Shown: positions 12,733 to 24,143, numbered from the stretch's first letter. The stretch: 64,000 nucleotides of DNA from Frateuria terrea (GCF_900115705.1 NZ_FOXL01000004.1:487446-551445), one strand, 5' to 3'. Notes: a model not told the origin generated them from the letters alone. Numbers and translations: made by a program.

Positions 12733-14406
12733 ATGCTTACCTCCCTTTACGTCCGCCATTTCGCCGTCGTCGAAGAAGCCGAAGTCACCTTTGGCCCCGG
12801 CCTGACCGTGGTCAGCGGCGAGACCGGAGCCGGCAAGTCGCTGCTGGTCGACGCGCTGATGCTGCTGGCGGGCGCCCGCGCCGACAGCGGCATGGTGCGT
12901 GAGGGCTGCGACCGCGCCGAGCTGGCCGCCGAGTTCGATCTGTCCGCCCTGCCCGAAGCGCGCGCCTGGCTCGAGCGCGAAGAACTGGACGACGAAGGTG
13001 TCTGCCAGCTGCGCCGGGTGATCCGGGCCGAAGGCAGTTCGCGCGCCTGGATCAACGGCCGCCCGGCCAACGCCAGCCAATTGGGGGAACTGGCCACCTT
13101 GCTGGTGGAAATCCACGGCCAGCACGAACACCAGGCACTGCTCTCGCGCAGCCACCAGCTCGACCTGCTCGATGCCTACGCCGGGAACGAAGAATCGGTG
13201 GCGCAGGTGCGCGTGCTGGCGACGCAGTGGCGCGAACTGGGAACGCGCATCCGCAAGCTGAATGGCGGCGACAATCGCGACGAGCGACTGGAGCTGCTGC
13301 GCCACGAGGTTGGCGAGCTCGAGCGCTGGGCCCTGCCGGCCGTGGAGCTGGCCGAGCTGGAGGCCAGCCACAAGCGCCTGGCCAACGCCGGCCGGCTGGC
13401 CGAAGGCGCCTCGGGTGTAGTCGAGCTGCTCGACGGCGACAGCGAGTTCGCCTTGCGCCGCGCGCTGGGCCGTGCACATGGCGAACTGGGCAAGCTCGCA
13501 GCGATCGACCCGCGCCTCGCACCATCACTGGAACTGCTGGAGAACGCCGAGATCCAGCTCGGCGAGGCCACCGACGTCCTGTCGCGCTACGCACAGGACG
13601 TCGATCTGGATCCCGAGCGCTATGCCGAGGTCGATACCCACCTCACCCGCCTGCATGAACTGGCCCGGCGCCATCGCCTGCCCGTGGCCGAACTGCACGA
13701 CCGCCTGGGAACGCTACAGGCGGAACTGGGCGAACTCGAAGGCGCCGGCGACGCGCTCGAACGGCTTGCTGACGAACGCGCAAGGCTGGAACGCGACTAC
13801 GCCAAGGCTGCCGACACCCTGAGCCGGGCTCGCCGCACGGCGGCTGCACGCCTTGGCGAGGAAGTCAGCGCCTTGATGAGCGAGCTGGGCATGGCCGGCG
13901 GGCGGTTGGTGATCGAGCTGGAACCGGTCGACGGCACCGAACCGGACGCGCAGGGCCGCGAACGTTGCGAACTGCTGGTCAGCGCCAATCCCGGCCAGCC
14001 TCCGCGGGCATTGCGCAAAGTCGCCTCGGGCGGCGAGCTGGCGCGCATCAGCCTGGCCATCGAAGTGGCTACGCTGGGCAAGGATACGATCGGCTGCATG
14101 GTGTTCGACGAAGTCGACACCGGCATCGGCGGCGCGGTGGCCGAAGTGGTCGGGCAGAAACTGCGCGCGCTCGGCGCCGAGCGCCAGGTCCTCTGCGTCA
14201 CCCACCTGCCGCAGGTCGCGGCGCAAGGCCACGCCCACCTGCGCGTGAGCAAGCACAGCGAAGGCGATACCACCCGCACGCAGATCGGGAAGCTGGACGC
14301 GGCCGGCCGCCGCGACGAACTGGCGCGCATGCTTGGCGGCGTGGAGATCTCCCGCGAAACGCGGGCGCATGCCAAACAGATGCTGGAGCGTGCGCAAAGC
14401 GCCTGA
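12733..14406 (+). CDS. recN: DNA repair protein RecN
   Basis: A 557-residue SMC-like ATPase. Walker A GETGAGKS lies at residues 29-36, a long coiled-coil region with glutamate-rich heptads follows (about 150-370), then the ABC signature region VASGGELARISLAIE and Walker B GCMVFDEVDTGIGG, and finally the D-loop/switch region VLCVTHLPQVAAQGHAHL. RecN acts in double-strand-break repair and sister cohesion. It is divergent from hrcA across 114 bases. This hrcA/recN neighbourhood is common in proteobacteria. Confidence 0.97.
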   Translation: MLTSLYVRHFAVVEEAEVTFGPGLTVVSGETGAGKSLLVDALMLLAGARADSGMVREGCDRAELAAEFDLSALPEARAWLEREELDDEGVCQLRRVIRAEGSSRAWINGRPANASQLGELATLLVEIHGQHEHQALLSRSHQLDLLDAYAGNEESVAQVRVLATQWRELGTRIRKLNGGDNRDERLELLRHEVGELERWALPAVELAELEASHKRLANAGRLAEGASGVVELLDGDSEFALRRALGRAHGELGKLAAIDPRLAPSLELLENAEIQLGEATDVLSRYAQDVDLDPERYAEVDTHLTRLHELARRHRLPVAELHDRLGTLQAELGELEGAGDALERLADERARLERDYAKAADTLSRARRTAAARLGEEVSALMSELGMAGGRLVIELEPVDGTEPDAQGRERCELLVSANPGQPPRALRKVASGGELARISLAIEVATLGKDTIGCMVFDEVDTGIGGAVAEVVGQKLRALGAERQVLCVTHLPQVAAQGHAHLRVSKHSEGDTTRTQIGKLDAAGRRDELARMLGGVEISRETRAHAKQMLERAQSA

Positions 14407-14420
14407 TCCCGCGGTGGGAT

Positions 14421-14477
14421 GCAGGGTGGGCCATCAGCCCATCTCGTGATGCAGCCGATGGGTACGGCCTACCCTGC
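14421..14477. repeat. Palindromic intergenic repeat (REP-like)
   Basis: GCAGGGTGGGCC (14421-14432) pairs with GGCCTACCCTGC (14466-14477) with a single G-T wobble, and an inner CCCATC/GATGGG stem lies within the loop. Related AGGGTGGGC starts occur at about 37483 and 61565, so this looks like a dispersed short palindromic repeat. It also separates convergent recN and the LuxR-type regulator and could act as a terminator-like structure, though no U-run is present. Confidence 0.5.
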
Positions 14478-14502
14478 CCCCATCCGCACCCGCTCGCGCC
14501 CG

Positions 14503-15141
14503 TCAGTTCTTGCGCTCCGAGAGCAGCCCACGCTCGCTGGCCATCCGGTACAGGTCCAGTTCCGAGCCGGCGCCGAGCTTGCCCATCAGGCTGGCACGGT
14601 GGATGTAGATGGTCTTCTGCCCCACGCCCAGCACAGCGGCCACCTGTTTGGGCGCCTTGCCTGCAGCCAGCAGCAGGAAAACCTCGCGCTCGCGTGCAGT
14701 GAGCCGGTTGACCGGGTCGAGCGCCTCGCTGGGCCGCTCGGCGCGGCGCTGGCGCAGATCCGAACTCAGGAAGGTGTCGCCCTGCATCACCTGGCGCAGT
14801 CCCGCCACCAGTTCCTCCGGCGCGGCGCCCTTGGTGACGTAGCCGCTGGCGCCACGGCGCAGCGCCTCGGAGACATAGGGTTCGCCATCATGCATGCTCA
14901 ACACCACGATGTGCGTGTCCGGCGCAAGGCTGTGCAGGTGTTCGATCAGCGGCAGGCCGCTGCCATCGGGCAAGGAAAGATCCAGTGCCACCAGGTCGGG
15001 CCGGCGGTGGTTGATCGCCTCGACCGCATCGTCGGCGCAACGACACTCGGCGATGACCTCCAGATCGGGCTCCATTTCGATGAGCCGCTTGAATCCCTCG
15101 CGGACAATGGCGTGGTCGTCGACCAGAACGATGCTGTACAT
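14503..15141 (-). CDS. NarL/UhpA-family response regulator
   Basis: A 212-residue two-component regulator starting MYSIVLVDDHAIVREG. The receiver domain has the acidic pair D8-D9, phosphoacceptor D54 in LVALDLSLPDGSG and the conserved lysine in GYVTKGA. A LuxR-type helix-turn-helix (about residues 147-205) reads LTAREREVFLLLAAGKAPKQ and VLGVGQKTIYIHRASLMGKL. It is divergent from a histidine kinase of the matching HisKA_3 class starting 156 bases away, so the two almost certainly form a cognate pair. It resembles UhpA/NarL. The regulated genes are unknown. Confidence 0.9.
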   Translation of the reverse strand: MYSIVLVDDHAIVREGFKRLIEMEPDLEVIAECRCADDAVEAINHRRPDLVALDLSLPDGSGLPLIEHLHSLAPDTHIVVLSMHDGEPYVSEALRRGASGYVTKGAAPEELVAGLRQVMQGDTFLSSDLRQRRAERPSEALDPVNRLTAREREVFLLLAAGKAPKQVAAVLGVGQKTIYIHRASLMGKLGAGSELDLYRMASERGLLSERKN

Positions 15142-15296
15142 GGTGCCCCGCTGACTTGGTTTCGGGCGGCGCACCAGCCCATGCCTTGTGGCTCGCCCGC
15201 TTCGGACGCCCCGCGCCCGGCCCTGCGGCCCGAGTCTATAAGAGACCGGCCGCCCGTGCCCAAGGTCTCGCCGTACGCTGGGCAGGCGACAGTCGC

Positions 15297-16907
15297 ATGT
15301 ACCATCCGCAGATGCGTTCGAAGCCCTTTTCCCTGCCCGACTCCGGCCCGTTGCTGGGCGTGCTTTACGTGCTGCTGTGGCTGGTGCTGCTGCCTACCCA
15401 GCAACCGTACTGGATGCTGCCTTTCGGCCTGCGCTTCGCAGCACTGCTGATCGTGCCGGTACGCCAGTGGTTCTGGCTGCTGGGGCTGGAACTGGCCGCC
15501 ACCGCGATCCTCGACCTGCGCTCCGGCTTGCCGATGGGCTGGGAGACCTTCCTGATAGGCGACCTGCCCGAACCGCTGGTGATGGCCGTGGGTTTGTGGC
15601 TGCTGCGCCGGGTCAACCTGCACGCCAGCCTGCGCGATCCCGAGGAAGCCACCCGCCTGCTGCTTTCGGCCGTGCTGGTGGTCGGCGCCGTGGCCGCCAC
15701 GGACGCGGTATTGCTGGCATTGCTGCACGAAAGCGCCGCTCCGTCGGCAATGATCCGGGCGCTCGGACGCGAATTGCTGGGCAACTATCTGGGCGTGCTG
15801 CTGGTAGCGCCGCTGGCGATCATGCTGCTGCGCGCCCGGCCCAACCGGAAGATGGTGGCCAGCCTGGTGATGGACGGCTTGCTGGTGATGCTGCCGGCGA
15901 TGGCGCTTTTGCTCATGCTTTCCGAGCATGCTGCGCCGCAGCCGGAGTTCGCCCGCGTACTGTCGCTTGCGCCGGTGCTGTTCTTCGCGTTTCGCCACGG
16001 TTGGCGCGGCGCCACGCTGGCGATGCTGATTTCCTGCATGGGCATGGCCGCGGTCGATCATCAGCCCGGGCATGCGCAGAGCGCGGCGGGCTACCTGTTC
16101 CTGGCGGTGGCCGGCACGGGTGCACTTATGCTGGGGGCGGCAACCGATGCCCTGCGCCGCAGCAGCGAACGGGTGGCCGAACAGAACGTCTACCTGGGCG
16201 CAGTCAATCGCCGCCTGGACCAGCTCGCCCGCCAGCTGCGCGACGCCGCGCGCGGCAACCTGCAGGCCGAGGAGAACCAGCGGCGCCATATGGCCGCCGA
16301 ATTGCACGACGAACTCGGCCAGAACATTACCGCCATCCAGACCCACATGAAGCTCGCGCAGGTGCGCCTGCGCCAAGCCGGACTGGAAGACATCAGCGTC
16401 TCGATCAATACCATCCTTGGCTACATGCGACGCGCCCTGCACCGTCTGCTGGACGACCTGCGCCCTGCCGTTCTCGACGAGTTCGGCCTGCTGCGTGCGC
16501 TGGACGAAGGCCCGATCCGCGATTTGCTGACCACCGCCGGGATCTTCTTCCACACCGACATGCGCGGCGACCCCCGCCTGCTCGACGAAGACACCCGCAC
16601 CGCGGTGTACCGACTGGTACAGGAAAGCGCCACCAACGCGGTCAAGCACGCCCAGGCCAGCGAATTCCGTCTGCGCCTGCGCATCGGCGAGCGCCATGGC
16701 GTGGTGCTGGCCCTGCTCGACATCCGCGACGACGGCGTCGGCTTGCCCAACCGCTTGCCCCGCGGAGGCCGTGGCCTGCAAGGCATGCGCGACCGGGTCA
16801 CCTCGCTGGGCGGCCTGTTCCGGCTGCGGCCGGACCGCCAGGGCGTCCATTTGCGCATTTTGCTGCGGGGCAGCACGTCGGGCCGTGAGCCGGGACGCCT
16901 GGCATAG
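15297..16907 (+). CDS. Membrane histidine kinase, MASE1-like sensor with HisKA_3 domain
   Basis: A 536-residue protein starting MYHPQMRSK; a longer in-frame start at 15156 and a shorter one at 15312 exist. About eight hydrophobic segments in residues 10-275 form a MASE1-like integral membrane sensor. A short coiled coil leads to the dimerisation/phosphoacceptor motif MAAELHDELGQNITAIQTHM with H337, and the HATPase domain has the N-box VQESATNAVKHAQA and G-box DDGVGLPNRLPRGGRGLQGM. This UhpB/NarX-type architecture phosphorylates LuxR-type regulators, here the divergent neighbour. The signal is unknown. Confidence 0.87.
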   Translation: MYHPQMRSKPFSLPDSGPLLGVLYVLLWLVLLPTQQPYWMLPFGLRFAALLIVPVRQWFWLLGLELAATAILDLRSGLPMGWETFLIGDLPEPLVMAVGLWLLRRVNLHASLRDPEEATRLLLSAVLVVGAVAATDAVLLALLHESAAPSAMIRALGRELLGNYLGVLLVAPLAIMLLRARPNRKMVASLVMDGLLVMLPAMALLLMLSEHAAPQPEFARVLSLAPVLFFAFRHGWRGATLAMLISCMGMAAVDHQPGHAQSAAGYLFLAVAGTGALMLGAATDALRRSSERVAEQNVYLGAVNRRLDQLARQLRDAARGNLQAEENQRRHMAAELHDELGQNITAIQTHMKLAQVRLRQAGLEDISVSINTILGYMRRALHRLLDDLRPAVLDEFGLLRALDEGPIRDLLTTAGIFFHTDMRGDPRLLDEDTRTAVYRLVQESATNAVKHAQASEFRLRLRIGERHGVVLALLDIRDDGVGLPNRLPRGGRGLQGMRDRVTSLGGLFRLRPDRQGVHLRILLRGSTSGREPGRLA

Positions 16908-16960
16908 GAATTTTTCCAATACCGCAATCGTGAACAGCTCGTTAGCATCGGTCCATCGAT

Positions 16961-17151
16961 GTGGGGGAGCCGCCATCGCAAGATGGCGTGCCGTGGTCAC
17001 CGTGGGGACGGTGGCCACGAAGAACGGCAGGATGCCGTTCCGCCGGAACCAACGGCGCAGCCCGGCAAGCGAGCAATTCGCGAACGCCGAGGCGCCGAGT
17101 GGTAACGGATCAGCCGTGGGTGGACAGGAGTCCTCCCGCGGCTTTTTTTTT
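16961..17151 (+). ncRNA. Candidate structured, GGA-rich small RNA ending in a strong terminator
   Basis: The region between the histidine kinase and convergent fur holds successive hairpins on the plus strand: CGCCATC-GCAA-GATGGCG (16971-16988, GNRA tetraloop); an 11-bp stem around GGGG (16993-17018, one wobble); GAACGGCA-GGA-TGCCGTTC (17022-17040); CGCCG/CGGCG (17041-17057); then an intrinsic terminator (17113-17151). Seven GGA triplets occur, two of them in apical loops (17030-17032 and AGGA at 17126-17129), as in CsrA/RsmA-binding RNAs. No convincing promoter was found, so it may be an independent sRNA or a processed 3' UTR of the kinase mRNA. Confidence 0.6.
17113..17151 (+). terminator. 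Strong intrinsic terminator
   Basis: GCCGTGGG / CCCGCGGC (one G-T wobble) encloses a second stem GGAC-AGGA-GTCC, followed by nine T residues (17143-17151). It ends plus-strand transcription before the convergent fur gene. Confidence 0.9.
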
Positions 17152-17190
17152 GCCTCGCGACCTGCCGGCTCTGCCGACGGAAGAACTACG

Positions 17191-17607
17191 TCAGCGCCCC
17201 TTCCCCTTCGGCCGCACGTACAGCACCAGGCTGTGGTCCTCCAGCACGTACCCGTGCCGGGCAGCGATCTCATGCTGCAATCGCTCGATCTCTTCGCTGA
17301 CGAACTCGATGACCTTGCCGCTGTCTACGTCGATCATGTGGTCGTGGTGCTTGCCGCGGTCGAGCTCATAGACGGCCTGGCCGCCTTCGAAATTGTGCTT
17401 GACCACGATGCCGGCGGCCTCGAACTGAGTGAGCACGCGGTAGACCGTGGCCAGACCAATGTCTTCCTGTTCGGCGAGCAGCTTCTTGTAGACGTCTTCG
17501 GCGGTGAGGTGCTGGACGCCCTCCTCCTCGAAGATCTGCAGGATACGCATACGCGGGTGGGTGACCTTCAGGCCGACCCTGCGCAGCTCTCTGGTTTCCT
17601 GTTCCAT
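17191..17607 (-). CDS. fur: Ferric uptake regulator Fur
   Basis: A 138-residue repressor starting MEQETRELRRVGLKVTHPR. A GGAG ribosome-binding site 6 bases upstream supports this ATG over an in-frame GTG at 17619. The DNA-binding helix lies at GLATVYRVLTQFEAAG, and metal-site residues are in KHHDHMIDV (H87, H88, D89, H90). The CxxC found after this point in E. coli Fur is replaced by D-V-D-S, so the structural cysteine zinc site is absent, as in Pseudomonas Fur. It is divergent from bamE/omlA, an arrangement known from Xanthomonas. Confidence 0.96.
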   Translation of the reverse strand: MEQETRELRRVGLKVTHPRMRILQIFEEEGVQHLTAEDVYKKLLAEQEDIGLATVYRVLTQFEAAGIVVKHNFEGGQAVYELDRGKHHDHMIDVDSGKVIEFVSEEIERLQHEIAARHGYVLEDHSLVLYVRPKGKGR

Positions 17608-17681
17608 AGCGGGCTCCACACGCGGCGTACCAAGGCCGTTAGTGTATCATCGACACCTTCACGATCCGGACTTGAACACGC
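17608..17681. promoter_or_regulatory. fur/bamE divergent promoter region
   Basis: The 74-base gap must hold both promoters. TATCAT at 17645-17650 can serve as the -10 for bamE, and TACACT on the other strand overlaps it, so the two promoters probably interfere. No clear Fur box was recognised. Confidence 0.4.
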
Positions 17682-18131
17682 ATGCACAAGCTGATTCGCA
17701 CGCTCGGTTCCGCCATGCTGGCGCTCTCGCTGGTGGGCTGCGGGCTCGTCTATGTCCCGGACGTGCAACAGGGCAATTTTCTGGAAAAGAAAGACGTCGA
17801 TCAGCTCAAGCCCGGCATGACCAAGCACCAGGTACTGGTGCTCCTGGGTTCTCCTTCGGTCCACACTCCGTTCAACGACAACCGTTGGGACTACGTGTCC
17901 ACCCAGCAGCACCGTGGCGGTCCGGTCAAGGTGCGCACGTTCACGCTCACCTTCAACAACGACACCCTGGTGCGCACCGAAGGCGATTTCTTCGCGCAGG
18001 ACGCGGAGAAGATGCTCAAGGATACCGAGAAGTACCATGCCACCTATCCGGTCGACGAGACCGAAGGCGACAAGAGCAAGAACGGCGGCGATGGCAGCGG
18101 TTCGGACAATCCGGGCGGCAATACGCCTTAG
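17682..18131 (+). CDS. bamE: Outer membrane protein assembly lipoprotein BamE (OmlA/SmpA)
   Basis: A 149-residue lipoprotein with a type II signal peptide, MHKLIRTLGSAMLALSLVGC, the lipobox LVGC placing the lipidated cysteine at C20. The BamE domain follows with VQQGNFLEKKDVDQLKPGM, then QVLVLLGSPSVHTPF and WDYVSTQQ. It is part of the BAM complex that inserts beta-barrel proteins in the outer membrane. The glycine/serine/asparagine-rich tail (from about residue 130) is an extension seen in xanthomonad OmlA-like proteins. It is divergent from fur. Confidence 0.95.
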   Translation: MHKLIRTLGSAMLALSLVGCGLVYVPDVQQGNFLEKKDVDQLKPGMTKHQVLVLLGSPSVHTPFNDNRWDYVSTQQHRGGPVKVRTFTLTFNNDTLVRTEGDFFAQDAEKMLKDTEKYHATYPVDETEGDKSKNGGDGSGSDNPGGNTP

Positions 18132-18149
18132 TCCTATCGATGCCCGCGT

Positions 18150-18416
18150 TCAGCGGGCGCGGCGGCGGCGCGCCTCCTTAGGGTCGAGCGCAAGCGGACG
18201 GTAGATCTCGATCCGGTCGCCGTCGTGCAGCACCTGCCCGGGGTTCGCGAGGCGGCCGAACACGCCAAGGCGCCGAGGATCGACCCGTGTCGCTTCGCCG
18301 CCAAGGTCCGCTGCCGCCACCGCTTGCTCGACGGTGGCGCCCTCGCTGAGTTTCACCTGGCTCCGCCGCACACGCCCGGGCAGTGCCAGCACCACCTCCA
18401 CGGTGATCTCAGCCAT
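18150..18416 (-). CDS. rnfH: RnfH family ubiquitin-like protein
   Basis: An 88-residue protein starting MAEITVEVVLALPGRV; the longer in-frame reading lies inside ratA. It carries the RnfH/UPF0125 pattern: EGATVEQAVAAA in the middle, then GVFGRLANPGQVLHDGDRIE and IYRPLALDPKEARRRRA, the family's C-terminal ending. The fold is beta-grasp, related to ThiS/MoaD. Function is poorly defined; it is regularly encoded beside ratA, as here with an 8-base overlap (18409-18416). Confidence 0.9.
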   Translation of the reverse strand: MAEITVEVVLALPGRVRRSQVKLSEGATVEQAVAAADLGGEATRVDPRRLGVFGRLANPGQVLHDGDRIEIYRPLALDPKEARRRRAR

Positions 18417-18852
18417 ACGCGCGCCGGGCCTCTCGGCCGAAGTCTTCAACCATCTTGGTGGCCAGGCCCTGGAACCCGAGCTTGATCGCCCCGGCGCCCA
18501 GACCCACGTAGTCAAAATCCAGCGCGAATGCGATCTTGCAGCCATGCTCGCCCAGCGCAATGAACTCCCACACTCCGTCGAGGCTGCGGAACGGCCCTTC
18601 CACCAGTTGCATATTCAGGCGCTTCGGCGGCTCGGTCGTATTGCGGGTGGTGAAAGCCTGCTTCAGGCCGGCAAATTTCAATACCAGGCGCGCCACCAGC
18701 ACGTCACCCTCCCGCTCGAGCACCTGCGCGTCGGCACACCAGGCGAAGCGCTTTGGGTATGCTTCCACATCGTTGACCAGATCGAACATTTGCGCCGGCG
18801 TGTAGTTGACCAGGGCGCTTCGTCGGATTTCGATCACGGCTACCTCATTCAT
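18409..18852 (-). CDS. ratA: RatA-type START-domain protein (ribosome association toxin / CoQ-binding homologue)
   Basis: A 147-residue protein starting MNEVAVIEIRRSALVNYTPA. It shows the polyketide-cyclase/START pattern typical of RatA and Coq10: Y.P.QMFDLVNDVEAYPKRF.WC, then LVEGPFRSLDGVWEF and C-terminal ATKMVEDFGREARR. E. coli RatA binds 50S subunits, while the eukaryotic homologue binds coenzyme Q; which applies here cannot be told. It is divergent from smpB across about 50 bases and overlaps rnfH, the classical ratA-rnfH/smpB-ssrA neighbourhood. Confidence 0.92.
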   Translation of the reverse strand: MNEVAVIEIRRSALVNYTPAQMFDLVNDVEAYPKRFAWCADAQVLEREGDVLVARLVLKFAGLKQAFTTRNTTEPPKRLNMQLVEGPFRSLDGVWEFIALGEHGCKIAFALDFDYVGLGAGAIKLGFQGLATKMVEDFGREARRAYG

Positions 18853-18905
18853 CACTCGGGTGCGACGGCTTCCGGCGCATCCGCAAGGGCGCAAGTCTAG
18901 CTGAC

Positions 18906-19397
18906 ATGGCAAAAGCGAAAGACAAGGACAAGCACGCAGGCGGGACCATCGCGCTCAACAAGCGCGCCCGTCACGAGTACCACATCGACCAGCGTTACGA
19001 GGCGGGCATCGCGCTGCAGGGCTGGGAACTCAAGGCGCTGCGTGCCGGCCGGATCAATTTTGGCGATGGCTATGCCGTAGTGCTCAAGGGCGAGATCTTC
19101 CTGGTCGGTACCTCGATTCCGCCGCTGATCAGCGCCTCCACCCACGTGATCGCCGAAGACCGCCGCACGCGCAAGCTCTTGCTGCACAAGCAGGAGATCG
19201 ACCAGCTGATCGGCGCTGTCGAGCGCAAGGGCTACACGCTCGTGCCTATTGCCATGTATTGGAAGGGCAACAAGGTCAAGGTGGAGATCGGTCTGGCCCG
19301 TGGCAAGCAGGCACACGACAAGCGGGATGCCGAGAAGGAACGCGACTGGCAGCGTGAGAAGCAGCGGACCATGCGCGCCCACAACCGCGAGGCCTGA
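18906..19397 (+). CDS. smpB: SsrA-binding protein SmpB
   Basis: A 163-residue RNA-binding protein with the SmpB core: IALNKRARHEYHIDQRYEAG, then GWELKALRAGRINFGDGYAV, and LIPIAMYWKGNKVKVEIGLA-like VPIAMYWKGNKVKVEIGLAR with GKQAHDKRDAEKERDWQREK. The basic C-terminal tail occupies the mRNA channel during trans-translation. It lies directly upstream of ssrA, its RNA partner, with the ssrA promoter in the short gap. Confidence 0.97.
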   Translation: MAKAKDKDKHAGGTIALNKRARHEYHIDQRYEAGIALQGWELKALRAGRINFGDGYAVVLKGEIFLVGTSIPPLISASTHVIAEDRRTRKLLLHKQEIDQLIGAVERKGYTLVPIAMYWKGNKVKVEIGLARGKQAHDKRDAEKERDWQREKQRTMRAHNREA

Positions 19398-19416
19398 ATT
19401 CCGGCCACCGTGCGCA

Positions 19417-19446
19417 TTGAAGCCCACCGTGCCGGCCCCATATACT
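19417..19446 (+). promoter_or_regulatory. Promoter of ssrA
   Basis: TTGAAG (19417-19422), an 18-base spacer and TATACT (19441-19446) lie about 30 bases before the mature tmRNA 5' end, leaving a short 5' extension for RNase P removal. Confidence 0.7.
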
Positions 19447-19475
19447 TGTCCGACTGACCAGCTCAGATCTTCCCC

Positions 19476-19827
<352 letters not shown>

Positions 19828-19851
19828 ATTCAAACTCCAAGCAAGTCCAAT

Positions 19852-19896
19852 AAAGGCCGGCAACCCCAGCGAAACCGCGGGTTCCGGCCTTTTTTG
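19852..19896 (+). terminator. Intrinsic terminator of ssrA
   Basis: AAAGGCCGG and AACCC pair with GGGTT and CCGGCCTTT across a loop, with one unpaired C on the 5' side, and the stem runs into six T residues. Confidence 0.85.
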
Positions 19897-20395
19897 TCGA
19901 TCCAGCGTGGTCCAAGGTGGCGTGGTCCAGGGGCGAGGTCGAGGCTCGTAGGAATCAGATGGCGTCGGCAAGGGGCCGGCCGGAGGCAAGGTCTGGCGCC
20001 TTAAATAGGCGACTACGGGGAAAGGCCGGCCTCCGCCGGCGGGATATTGCCGATCGGTTCGGGCAGGCAGCGATGGTTAAAACCCGCCCCCATTCGCCAG
20101 TGGCCAGTGACACCGCCTCTCCTGGATTTCCATTGAGCACGGCGATGCTCAGCTCGGTCCGCCGCCCGCTCGCTGTGGCCGATGGCCAATCGCAGTTGGC
20201 CAATACCGATTCTTCACATCTCCGTTTTTTCCAAATAAGCGAAGCCTAAGAGCGAGGGGAGATTCTTTCCGATTACCAGCCTCGAGATTGTTTTCATGCG
20301 CGCTTGATGCTTCCGGGCCCCTATCTGTCGTCTGCGAAGCATGGTCTGGCCCGTAAAGGGATTTCGCGGCTGTGAGATGCAATTTGGAAACAGGC
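19897..20395. other. Gene-free stretch downstream of ssrA
   Basis: About 500 bases with no convincing gene; the short open frames here lack family resemblance and ribosome-binding sites. An 8-base direct repeat GTGGTCCA occurs at the left edge. Base composition shifts from GC-rich to visibly AT-richer towards the methyltransferase. The 3' end of ssrA is a common integration site for genomic islands, but I found no second copy of the ssrA 3' end that would mark an att site. Confidence 0.5.
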
Positions 20396-21106
20396 ATGAA
20401 AAGCATCTTCAAGAAGATTCCAATCGTGGGCCCCGTGATTCAAAAAGCCTACCACCTGGTCAGACTAAACCGGCCTTTTCCCGGATCGGAAAGCTATTGG
20501 AAAAGGCGATATCGCTCTGGCGGCAATTCAGGGGATGGCTCCTACAATCAGCTTGCGGAATTCAAGGCCGAGGTCATCAATGGCTGGGTCTGCTTGAACG
20601 GGATCGGATCGGTCATTGAATTCGGATGCGGAGATGGAAACCAACTGGCGTTGGCGACGTACCCCAAATACATGGGTCTGGATGTAAGCCCCGAGGCGAT
20701 TGCTCTCTGCAAGAAAAAATTTCACGCCGATAGAAGCAAGGTGTTCGGGCTTGTCACTGATTATGCCGGCCAGCAGGCTGACCTGGCACTATCGCTCGAC
20801 GTCATCTTCCACCTGGTTGAGGATATGGTATTTGAAAGCTACATGGCGCGGCTTTTCGATGCGTCGAGACACCTCGTTATCATCTACTCATCCAACACCG
20901 ACAATAACCCAGCTGATCAGGCACCTCACGTTCGGCACAGGAAATTCTCGGACTGGGTGGACGAAAATCGCGCCGACTGGCATATGATCAAGTATATTCC
21001 CAATCGATTTCCTTTCACGGGTAATACCAAGACAGGATCGTTATCGGATTTCTTTGTTTACAGCCGAACGTCCACCACCGATAAAGCGGCAGCGCAAACT
21101 GCTTGA
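20396..21106 (+). CDS. Class I SAM-dependent methyltransferase, probably horizontally acquired
   Basis: A 236-residue protein starting MKSIFKKIPIVGPVIQKAY; an ATG eight codons upstream is possible. The SAM-binding motif I is VIEFGCGDGNQLALA, followed by an acidic strand end in YMGLDVSPEAI and the motif IV-like LALSLDVIFHLVED. A C-terminal segment VIIYSSNTDNN resembles methyltransferases of surface-polysaccharide or small-molecule clusters. The substrate is unknown. Codon use is clearly richer in A/T-ending codons (AAA, ATT, GAT) than the neighbours, and it stands alone beside ssrA, so it is probably a remnant of an integrated island. Confidence 0.75.
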   Translation: MKSIFKKIPIVGPVIQKAYHLVRLNRPFPGSESYWKRRYRSGGNSGDGSYNQLAEFKAEVINGWVCLNGIGSVIEFGCGDGNQLALATYPKYMGLDVSPEAIALCKKKFHADRSKVFGLVTDYAGQQADLALSLDVIFHLVEDMVFESYMARLFDASRHLVIIYSSNTDNNPADQAPHVRHRKFSDWVDENRADWHMIKYIPNRFPFTGNTKTGSLSDFFVYSRTSTTDKAAAQTA

Positions 21107-21141
21107 TGTCGGCCAGACGCCCGCCACGCCGGCCTCGCGGG

Positions 21142-23991
<2,850 letters not shown>

Positions 23992-24143
23992 TTCGCCCGG
24001 CGCACCCTTCGACTTCGCTTCGCTACGCTCGGGGCGAGCGGCTTGTCTCCAACGGATTGCCGCAAGCGCAGGCCCGCAGGGCCGGGGCCGAAGGGCTGCA
24101 TGTGACAGTACGCTCCGCCCGAGCCCCCTCCCGCCCTTCGGGC

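Noticed and set aside
17608..17681. Fur box in the fur/bamE gap
   Set aside because: The sequence has only a short GTGT/ACAC symmetry and no 19-bp GATAATGATAATCATTATC-like match.
19897..20395. attL/attR site or small genes after ssrA
   Set aside because: No second copy of the ssrA 3' end was found up to the fumC gene, and the short frames lack ribosome-binding sites and family resemblance.
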